Part shown: positions 54,676 to 64,000 of the stretch, piece by piece
How positions within the stretch are numbered: position 1 is the stretch's first letter
Layout: every line of letters starts with the position of its first letter
DNA from: Hemerocallis citrina
Taxonomy: Eukaryota > Streptophyta > Magnoliopsida > Asparagales > Asphodelaceae
Assembly: GCA_017893485.1 (NCBI GenBank)
Contig: CM030363.1
Coordinates: forward strand, 110,293,073-110,357,072
Direction of reading: 5' to 3'
DNA length: 64,000 nucleotides
Notes under the pieces: generated by a model
Told to the model about the DNA's origin: nothing
What the model saw: only the letters and a program-made list of their open reading frames with translations
Database searches by the model: none
Made by a program: the position numbers and the translations under genes

Positions 54676-57600
54676 TGTCAGGCCCCGCTTTCCAAAAATA
54701 CGGAATACGAGCACGTAACATTGGCCCAACGAATGAGTAACATCACCCATAAGCTGTTTAACCGATCAACTCAACAATATAACCAATACAGAACAATTGC
54801 GCAGGCAATAATAATAATATCATGAACAATAATACTTGGAATGAAGCAATAAAAATATCCAAATACAATAATAATCCAACGTCTGGAAACAAATAGCAAT
54901 ATTCGGGTCAAAAGCCCACAATACAATGAAATAACAATAGTTCAATAAAACAATAAGCAACTAGAAAGCATTAAATCTTCAAAATCTCTGCCCTCCAATT
55001 TCAGCTAGCAATTCTCCATCAATACCTGTAAACACTTCATCTAAAAAGAGGAGAAAAATTATCCTTAGAGCAAGTCATGGACAGCAAGTAGAGAAAGCAG
55101 AGAATAATGAAATAACAATATAACAATGATGTCAATGGATCAATAGGAATCAATAATATGGCACGATAGCAATAATCAATAACATGGTAATCGATGTAAC
55201 GATTCAGTATCAATAACACTTAGACAATAATCGATATAAATAGGAACATTGATGAACAAAATGCAATGTCGATATGCTGCAAACCCTTAAGTCTATTATT
55301 TATTTTAATCCTAACTAATGCACATACTACTGCATCCCATACTACAGGTTCGATGCATACATTCAATTTTGTTTAGACCGAGTGGTGAATTCTATAGATC
55401 ATGTATCGGTACGGTAATCAATGATACGATACAATGTTGTTGCTCGATACATTACAATGATTCACTGATTCATTTATACATTGGTACATTGATATATTGG
55501 TACATTGGTACATTGGTACATTGGTACATTGATATATTGGTACATTGATATAATGGTATATTGGTACATTGGTACATTGATACATTGATACGATTCATTG
55601 GTGTAATACACAAAAGATTGGGGTGCCGTAGTCAGCGCTCCACAATCAATCGATAAACACTGGCCGACACAGTCACTATATTATTCACTAATCAAGTCAT
55701 TCCCTTAAACCCCGGCTTATTAATTATTTTATCAATGCAACAATACAATATGCAATCTAGACATTTAATGGATGGTAATAATAGGAAAACAATAGGATGA
55801 TAACATGGATAAGACGATTAGAATGGTGACGATAACTCGTTAGGATCATGCAATGCAACATACATTCATTAATTCATGTGATAATACGGTATAAGAATAA
55901 TTAAACTATTAAAATCTGAAATACAAAATTCTTGACAGCAAGAGTAGTCTGTACAAAAATGCAGTTTTCTGTTGTTTCAGAAATTGAAAACTAAATTCGT
56001 CAGAAATTCTAGAAACTAGACTTTCACATGGTTCCAACGCATATTTAAAGTTCAAAATCTGACAACAGTAGCTAGGTCAAACACATTGTTCTTTACAGAT
56101 TTCATGTTCAGGCAGAAATTCGACAGCAAGTTATTATAATTTTAGAAACTGCAAAAACTCAATATTAAATTCATCAAAAATATTTTATAGACTCCTAAAC
56201 ATGTTTACTAACAATCTGAAAATTTTTAGAGCAAGATTCTATCATTTGATCAGCCTATTTACTATTTGAACATGGGACATACAATAATTTGAGAATCTGA
56301 AATTAAAAACACAGCTGTAGTAAAACGGGCATAACTTTTGCTACACAACTCGGAATTCAAAAATTCAAGATGTTCTGGAAACTAGAAAGTTAAGGCTACA
56401 ATTCTTGTTCAGAAAGTAATTCATTTGAAGATCGTTTACTAGTTCAAAAACAGCACTCAATATACATGTCAGTAAGCAATATATAGGATTTGTGTAGTTT
56501 TCTTGAAAATAAATTAATTAAACATGGTGGGCATCAATTCTACTAGTCGATAAACTATATAATCAGCAAGAAGGGTATAAAAACATGGTAATTAAGATTA
56601 AGAATACATACATACATCAATATATCATCAATCAACCGTCATTCGATCAAACAATATACAACTTATCAATTGTCTCTACAATAATTCATTTGTGTGACGA
56701 TTATATGAACAACCCTATTATCAATTCTATATGCACTCATGAAAGATCCAAAATTTAGAGTCGAAAGTGGCACGATATCAAGAATATTAGGGTTAGCTCG
56801 TGTAAATCCTCAATAGACCCAACGAAGAGATGAACAATGGATAATATGATAACAAAGAGATATACTTGCAAGAGTTTCAATAAAACTTGAATTTGATACA
56901 ATTAACAATTCAAGTGGACGGTGACTTTCCTTATAAACGATGAAAACGAATACCAAGAATAACGAGATAAGGATTCCGGAGCAACAAACACAAATCCGAA
57001 ACAACACGATCCCACGAACACACAATATAACATGTGCAAAATACGTGCAATAGGGAAACCCAATTCAACAGCAAAAAGAAGAGACAACGACAACAGTAGC
57101 CAGGCCAAGGGGGACCGGAGGCGGCATCGTTGGCTGAGGGCGACAATGGGGGTCGATGCCGACGGGTGAGGGCATCGCAGAAGCGGCAGTAAGACGACGA
57201 TTAACAACGGGGTCAACTGGCGTCGACTGGGCGCGTCGACAACTGGGCTGGGCGGTGCTCGGGGAGGGGCGTCGATCGGAAACGGGAGGAGGACAAGGGT
57301 TATGGTGACTTGGAGGAAGAGGCCGGAGACGGGGGGTTCGGGATTGGGTGTCTGGGTGTCGCCGGAGATCGGGAATGGTCGGAGTTGGCGTCGGGGAAGA
57401 TGAACAGATGATAGGTTCTGAATTTGGGTAGGATTCCAGGAGTCGGGGAGAGAGAAACCAAGGAGGAGAGAGAGGAGAGAGAGAAATTGACGGCTAGAAA
57501 ATTACATTTTGGGTTTTTAGGGTTTATATTAGGGTTGTATTTATAGAATACAAGTAGATTATTGGGTTATTAGGTTAGGATCCAATAATAGTGGGTCTGG

Positions 57601-58197
57601 GTTGAGAACAAACTGCAATTGGGTTTTAGGGTTGAATAAGATATGGGTTTGAAGATAATAAGATTCAATTAAAATACCCACAATCCAATAAAATGAAATC
57701 CACAAGATAGATAGCCCAACAAAAAGAGAAAATAGTTTATGAACGAAAATTTAATTCCAATTAAATAAATAAATAATACAAATGAATAAATATAAATTGG
57801 GGCTTGAAAAATAATTTAGATATCACCAACAAAATTAGATCAAGTACAATAATAACATAATTCAATAGATGAACTTTAAATAGATAATCAAGAAATAAAA
57901 ATTAATAATCATAATCATAATAATAACAAAATTACATAACAAAATAGTATCCATGTTTAACACTTAATTAAAATAATCCAATAATAATAATACATTTGTT
58001 TTCAGGCTCAAATATAAATAATCGATCAATTAGTAATAGAAATTAAAATATGCCATTATTCGAAATAAATATAGTTTTCGATTAGAAAATACTTTAATAA
58101 AAGATCCGAAACAAATTCAAAAAACAAAATGAATTTATAAATAATTAAAATACAGAAAATATTTAGAAAATATGTATTTACGGGAATGGGGGTTACA
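54676..58197 (-). mobile_element. Solo LTR, 3.5 kb, Tekay-like
   Basis: On the minus strand it starts TGTAACCCCCATTCCCG (58197) and ends GGGGCCTGACA (54676), with ATATA on both sides (54671-54675 and 58198-58202). TATAAATA at 57545-57538 supports the minus orientation, about 650 bp inside the LTR. No primer site or coding domain is present. The great length and TGTAAC.CCC start match chromovirus LTRs such as B. Frames near 56900-57216 are not credible genes. Confidence 0.82.
55484..55592 (+). repeat. Minisatellite of GGTACATT units
   Basis: Units TTGGTACA and variants TTGATATA and TTGATACA are repeated about a dozen times inside the solo LTR. Confidence 0.85.
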
Positions 58198-58368
58198 ATA
58201 TATAACTCGTCATATTTGTCATACTTGTCATATTTATCCCGCTTTTAAGTATTTTCCTAGAACTTAATCATGATTATGCTCCCGAATGCCAAATAACATT
58301 AATAATCTTAACTTGCACTAATCCTAACTCTTCTCTCTCTTCTTCTTCCAAATTAATCTCCCTCCAAT

Positions 58369-58859
58369 CAGGGACCGACCCCCTAGTGGAGGGAGGGGAG
58401 GCGGCCACCTCCGGCCTCCAAAATTTTTCCAATTTTAGGGGCCCCCAAAATTTTTTTCTTATACCTATAGTTACGTATTTTGCATTACAATTTGAATAAT
58501 TTTAGAGGCCCCAAATTTAATTATTTGGGCCTTTATATATATAGTTTAATTACTTGAGCAAATGCTTGATTGATTTTAATTTATTTGGCTTTTCGTTGAT
58601 TTACTGATTGAATTTTCTCTTTCAAAATCCCCATTATACTTCAACCCTTCAATGCCTTATATTTTGTGAACATTTAATTAATAAGTTTGTTGCACAGAAT
58701 GCGAGAAGAAGTTATGCTTTATTGTAATAATAAAATATCTTATTTTGCCTTGAACAATGTACAAATTTTTTATATATATGCTTTTTTTTCTTTTGTATGT
58801 ATGGGGGCCCCAATTTCATGATTTCGCCTCAGGCCCCCGTGAACTTAGGTCCGACCTTG
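58369..58859. mobile_element. hAT-type MITE (491 bp)
   Basis: The left end CAGGGACCGACCC and the complement of the right end CAAGGTCGGACCT form imperfect inverted repeats. The flanks CCTCCAAT (58361-58368) and CCTCCATA (58860-58867) agree at six of eight bases, the hAT duplication length. The interior has G/C-rich GGGGCCCC segments near both ends and no ORF of note. Confidence 0.68.
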
Positions 58860-58867
58860 CCTCCATA

Positions 58868-59640
58868 CCAACTACTCTAAACTCGAACATCATAACCTCG
58901 AGCAAAATTGATATTAGTGAAGATTGTGCAATAGGTATCGAGAATTAAGGTAAATTTTTTTGGAGACGACACTCAGACAGGCCAGTTGCTAGTTTTAAAT
59001 GTGTGGATGATAAGAGCATTCATCATGTGTTGGTCTGTGGTAGTCTCCTTTGATTTTTAGCATGGTCCGAAGTTACATCTGCTAGGATGTTTGATAAACA
59101 AGGCGGTAAGCAATGTGTTCGGCTTAAACATATGTAATAAAATGCTTTTAAGAGATAACATTGAGGATTATTATTATTTTGAATTAGGCTGCAGTCCTGA
59201 AGATATATTAATTAGGAATTTTTAGTTCTAAGCAGGATTCAAATTTCCGACCTTTAGCTCACCAGTGAAGAGATTTACCAGTTGACCACATTGACATTTG
59301 TTCAAAATTGGGTAAGATCCATCGAGGTGGAAAGCCTTAACTATATGTGGTAACAGGAAGCCCGGAGGTTGATCCCGTCCCGGTTAGGGGAGATGCCAAC
59401 CGTCTTTCCCACACACTAGCCACTTAACCATACTAGTATTGATAGATAACATGGATATTTTGAACCAAAGTACCCATGTTGTGTGAGATTAATATAACAT
59501 TTCATCGCTTTTTGATGATATAGGGATTAAAAAGATAAAAGATGGGTAAGCACTTAGAGTACCTGTTGTCATTCAATATCAAATTTTGGGTATTTGACAT
59601 ATAGGAATATGAATTTTGGGTTTCAACTGTAGTCGTTTTA
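58868..59640. other. Intergenic stretch with possible SINE head
   Basis: No gene. On the minus strand TGGTCAACTGG (59288-59278) resembles a pol III A box and TTTGAATCC (59243-59235) a B box, at tRNA-like spacing, suggesting a degraded tRNA-derived SINE. This is weak. Confidence 0.35.
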
Positions 59641-60140
59641 ACCCAAATTTTCGGTTTTGATTTTAAAAATCGACGGACGATGAATGATTTCCTGTCCATT
59701 AATTTTTATTTTTATTTTAAATAAAAAACCAATGGACGGGAAATCGTTTCCCGTCTGAGAATCTAAAAAAAGTTTAACTCATAATTAATTCCTAATTAAC
59801 TCTTAATTTAATCCTAATTAAATCTTAAATAAATTTTAATTTTAAATTAAAATTCAATTAAAACTAATCTATATACATAGAAATGTTTACAGGTTGTAGT
59901 CTCTAGGATTTTTTCCACCAAAATGGAAACAAAGAGCATTGGTCGGTAGATCATCTACCGTCCGAGCTTGATTATTTATTTATTTATTAAAAATCGATCG
60001 GATAGGAAATGATTTCCCGTGTGATCGATTTAAAAATATATATATTGGATCTCATTTCCCGTCCGATATATTAAAAAGAAAGCAGTGACGAAAGTTGATA
60101 TTTCGTCTGATTGAACAAGCGAAAGATCATCTTCCGTCAG
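59640..60140. repeat. Array of GACGG/CCGTC palindromes
   Basis: Several stem-forming units are visible: 59735-59755 (nine-base perfect arms), 59941-59963, about 59993-60028 and 60105-60140. Arms often start ACGG and end CCGT with variable cores (GAAA, TAGAT). Spacers are very AT-rich. Borders were not found. Confidence 0.55.
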
Positions 60141-60284
60141 CTATTTTTTCCAAATTTCTATATCTTCTTCCAAATATAGCAGAACACTGTTCACCCAAAA
60201 TCGGAAATTTGGATATATAGCCAACAATTACAACACACTTTTTTCTATTTTTTTCCCCAAAATTTGGCTATTTAGCCAACGACT

Positions 60285-60880
60285 TATGGGTGGCATTAGG
60301 GCCGAGCTATCCTGGGACCGGCCTGGCCCAGCCCGCCTAACCCCAGACTGAACCCCACCCAAAACCAAAGGCCGATCCGGTCCTCGATTTTCCCAAAAAA
60401 ATCCCAATAGGCCCGGCCCACTCAAACCCGGTACCGGGTTGAATCGGCTCAGGCCGGGTTGGGCCGACTGTTGTGTTTTTTTTTCCTGATTTTTTTAAAT
60501 TTGTGTTTTATAATTACTAAAATACCCCCCAACGGATCTATATTAGCTAGTTTTGGGGGGTATATTGAGAAATTAAAAATATACATATTCTATATATACA
60601 ACCTCATTTCATTCAATTCTCTTCACAAATTTACTTAACTCTATCTACTATCTCTCATCTTTTTGAACAAATCAACAACATTCAACTATTCTCTTCCAAA
60701 AATCAACATCAACAGCATCAACAACAACACTACAAGCTCTCAACTCTCTCTACCTTCATTCTTCAATCTAAATTCTACACTTATACGGTATTTTTGTATT
60801 TGTATAATTTTTAGAATTAACATTGTTGTTTGTTCTCATTTATTTCTCTTAATTAGATTGAGTTTTCTTATACTTCTTCT

Positions 60881-60912
<32 letters not shown>

Positions 60913-63795
60913 TTTTTAGATTTTTTTTTTCACTTTGAAAAACATACACTCGTTTATTCATTTAATTGTTGTTGTTTTATTGAAATATTTGTTCTTTTTT
61001 TTTAGATTTTTTTTATTAACATACTCCTGGTTATAGTAGAATTTTATTTAACTTTATTTTTTTTGTAGAATAATTTTCTATAACATACACTAGTTTATCT
61101 ATCTTTACTTGTTTTGTAGAATTAAATTTTAAAACATACGCTACAATTAATTTTTAAAACATACACTAGAATTAATTTTTAGAACATACACTATAATATT
61201 TATAACATATACTAGTTTAGATGGCATCTAACCGATCACGAGGTAGACATAGTAGCCAAGAGTCCACTAGTAGTCGCCGCATCCTTCCATGCCAGTTCCA
61301 TATGTAGAGAGTGAAGAAACACTTATGAATTATGATAGTATTCCTGATTTTCATGAAATACACACGGATGAAATAGAAGTAGAAGACATAGGATCACAAC
61401 CATCGGAACAAGGCCATTCTCAATCCCGTAAAACAAGAGGTACCACATCTGAAGTACACAAATATTTTGACTATGTCCCTTCACAAAATGATATGAGTGT
61501 GGGATAAAAAATTTGTAAAAAGTGCCAAACACCCTATAAGTTTAAAATAGGATCGGGAATGGGTACACTTCAACGAAACTTAAATAAATGTCAACCCGAA
61601 ATTTCTAAAGACAATCTCAAAAAAAAATATATACCCTAAAACCGGTCAAGTAGATAGCCACGGCTACGATCACGATATCGTTCATTGAGAAATGACTAAG
61701 TTAGTAATTAGAGATGAATTACCTTATTCGTTTGGTGAAAATAGGAATGTAGAGACTTTTACACAAATCGCATTAAACCCCCATTATAAAAAATTTGCTA
61801 GGAATGTAGTTATGGGTGATTATAAATTAGTTTACAACGAGGCTAAGAATTTTTTTAGTAGCAACACTAACATCACTAAACACTAGAGTTTTTTTTGACA
61901 TCGGATTGGTGGGTAGGAGTGAACGGTGTACCAAAGATGTGTGTAACATATCATTGGATAGATTCTAATTGGCTACTTCAAAAGATGATAATTTCATTCA
62001 GATTTGTTAGCTACCCACATAAGGGTGAAATAATTGCCACACACATCATGGAAGCATGTAATAATTTTGGTATTTTTGATAAAGTTTTTGCTATTAATTT
62101 TGATAACGCCTCTAATAATACTAAGGCAATTGCTAGTTTAAAAATTACACTAAATCCTATAGAACCGGAAATTTTTCATGTTGGTGTCGTTGTCATATTT
62201 TAAATCTGTGTGTACAAGATGCATTAAAATATGGAGGCAATGAGAAATTGTGTTCATTTTATTACGTTAAGTGGTTCAATATATCAAGCTTTTCATGATT
62301 GATGTTAACTTAGGAAAATTGTATCTAAACATTTTCCTAAAGATGTTAGTCATCGCTGGAATTATACTTTTGATTTATTAGGTGTTGTTCTTCACTATCG
62401 TTTTAATCATAGAGAATTTTGTGTTGCAATTGGTATGCAAGATTGTATATTAGATGATGATTTTTGTTTTTTGCCGATAGTTTGTACAAATTTTTAGAAC
62501 CTTTTAACGAAACTACTTTACAATTTCTAAAGTATATACATCTACATCTAGTAGTATTTTACTTGCAATTGTCACTATGATGACAACAGTTAAAGATTTG
62601 ATAAATGACACTTTTATTGGAGAGATGGTTTATGCCGCTTATATTAAGATTTTAAAATATTTTTATCCACTTCCTATGTTATATCGTGCTGCTAGTGTAA
62701 TGAATCTCACGATTAAGTTAGAAGGCACAAAAATTTTAATTGAGATTTTTTATACTTATGCTCCATACGATGAAATTGAAGATTTTGATCATGTTGTTTT
62801 TACTACACAATTTGAGCATATTTTGACTAGTTTATATGATAGTTACAATAGACTTTATTCATTTAACACTACACAAACACAAAATGTTAGTTCTTCTTTT
62901 TCTTCTATATTATCAAAGGGAAATTGTCTTGCTACTAAATCTCATAAAATAAAAAAAAACAAGAACAAATTCACTAAATTAGTTGAATTGGTATAATGCA
63001 CAACCTCTCATTGAAGATGAAGCAGATGTGTTTTCCTTTTGGATAACCAATGAAAATATTTTTAGTATTCTTTCTCGCATGACTAAAGATTTGCTAACTG
63101 TACCGATGTCAACCATTGCAACGAAAAATATTTTTTTTCTCTTTGTGGTAGTATTATGAGCCGGAATAGGAATCGCTTGACATCAAAAAATTTGAAGTTG
63201 TTAGTATGCGCTGAAGATTGGATGAAAGCAGAAGAGAGGACCCAAGATCAACAAGTAGCGACGAATGAACATTTAGTAGAATGTAGTTTGGATAATGTAT
63301 TGTAAATAATTAGGAAAATGTAGGGGAATGAGATTCTATATTTAGGTTAAGTAGAAGTGCACGACAATAGTCCATTGCCTTCTTTTCAATCTAAATAGAG
63401 GTCATCTCGATTTCTAAATACAAATGTTTTTGTCGTATTATAAGTTGATAAAATTTGTATGAAATGTTAATAATCTATTTGATTGTAAATTAAACTTTGT
63501 AATTCATTAAAACAATTTAGTTTATGAATATCACTTTTATCTATATGTTCTTGATAATTAATAACAAATTTTCTTCTTCTTTATCTTTGTAACAATTTAT
63601 AATAAAAAAAAGAATTCATCCCGGCCTGTACCAGGACCCGGCCCTCACCGGCCCGACGGCCCCTGAGCCAGGGGCCAAGGGCTAGGTCCAGGTCGGCATT
63701 TGGTTGTCTTGGCCCGGCCCGGCCCGACCCTCGAAAGCCAGGCCCGGGTCAAAACCCGCGGGTTCCGACCTGGCCCGACCAGAATGCCACCCCTA
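60285..63795 (+). mobile_element. hAT DNA transposon with decayed transposase
   Basis: The left end TATGGGTGGCATT and the complement of the right end TAGGGGTGGCATT form terminal inverted repeats. Flanks CAACGACT (60277-60284) and CAATGACT (63796-63803) match at seven of eight bases. Both subterminal regions (60290-60480 and 63620-63790) are rich in GGCCCGG motifs, unlike the AT-rich interior. The interior encodes broken transposase pieces. Confidence 0.88.
61221..63305 (+). pseudogene. hAT transposase (zinc-finger BED type), fragmented
   Basis: From the ATG at 61221 (MASNRSRGRHSSQ) frames shift repeatedly. A BED-finger-like segment lies near 61440-61600 (TSEVHKYFDYV, CKKCQTPYKF, GTLQRNLNKC). 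Central transposase pieces follow at 61692-62203 (VIRDELPYSFGE, FTSDWWVG-like, ATHIMEACNNFGIFDK). The hAT C-terminal dimerisation region is at 62990-63305 (FSFWITNENIFSILSRMTKD, LLTVPMSTIAT, LLVCAEDWMKAEE). At least six stops or shifts exclude activity. It most resembles the RICESLEEPER-like plant hAT proteins. Confidence 0.82.
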
Positions 63796-63803
63796 CAATG
63801 ACT

Positions 63804-64000
63804 ATAGATGTTCTTAACCACCATAATTTCGATTTTGCTAGAGACATATATGCAAATAAAGATTTATTACTTACTGGGGGTGAATACGAAAGAATATTTT
63901 ATAGGGATGTATATGAGAAAACAAAAGATACTAAACGAAACGAGTTTTTTGCCTACATATGCCATTTTTTGAAAGTATTTGCATTTTTAGGCTAGTTTCC
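63804..64000. other. Right flank of the hAT element
   Basis: A 65-codon frame starting at 63798 overlaps the target duplication and shows no recognised family; nothing else seen. Confidence 0.3.

Noticed and set aside
56810..57216. Minus-strand frames of 71-104 codons
   Set aside because: They lie in the solo LTR downstream of its TATA box; overlapping frames and no domain.
1..64000. Integrated pararetrovirus or other viral sequence
   Set aside because: All RT-bearing elements have LTRs or a LINE structure with integrase or poly(A) features; no movement or coat protein motifs were seen.

Overview
This window reads as nuclear heterochromatin-like DNA from a flowering plant. It holds several classes of plant transposable element (Ty3/gypsy Tat and chromovirus lineages, Ty1/copia, LINE, PIF/Harbinger-like, hAT), tRNA-Met primer binding sites and GT-AG introns. 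No bacterial operons, CRISPR array, rRNA or intact tRNA gene was seen. I cannot name the species. Only one likely host-gene fragment was found, a terminal exon at 28497-28971 on the minus strand.

Layout. Positions 1 to about 21150 are a Tat-lineage Ty3/gypsy element (A, plus strand, 5' end outside the window): reverse transcriptase, RNase H, second RNase H, integrase, a two-part antisense gene region, an 88-bp tandem repeat and the 3' LTR. It is split by a 12.2-kb Tekay/Del-type chromovirus (B, 4371-16536, minus strand, target duplication CCTTC), whose right LTR carries a 1.2-kb solo LTR (14021-15229, duplication ATATG). A PIF/Harbinger-like element (21386-23781, duplication TTA) contains a 1.64-kb TRIM-type retrotransposon (22086-23722, duplication ATATG). 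A 5'-truncated LINE follows (24316-26846, 15-bp duplication). The host exon lies next, about 400 bp from a second, 13-kb Tat element (C, 29370-51936, duplication CTCAT). C's 5' LTR is split by a 9.5-kb SIRE-like copia element (D, 29661-39185, minus strand, duplication CTTAT). The right part holds palindrome-rich DNA (52161-52600), an LTR-like fragment, a 3.5-kb solo LTR (54676-58197, duplication ATATA), a hAT-type MITE (58369-58859), more palindromes (59640-60140) and a decayed hAT transposon (60285-63795, imperfect 8-bp duplication).

The most interesting system is the antisense gene region of the two Tat elements. In both A and C, the minus strand between integrase and the 3' LTR carries its own TATA box, a multi-exon gene with introns in matching positions, a 16-bp element exactly 51 nt past the stop codon and a second coiled-coil antisense reading frame. 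The copies have diverged strongly, yet the architecture is kept. Antisense introns are not spliceable from the sense genomic RNA, so they can survive retrotransposition, and an antisense spliced transcript would be a separate product. Other notable signals are a palindromic CAGTCGACTG motif massively repeated in two unrelated retrotransposons (B and D), an extra ORF upstream of gag in B, an extra post-pol ORF in D, and dispersed arrays of near-perfect short palindromes.

Nearly all coding regions here are decayed by frameshifts and stops, many of the stops explained by C-to-T change. All family names come from motifs read by eye, not from searches.
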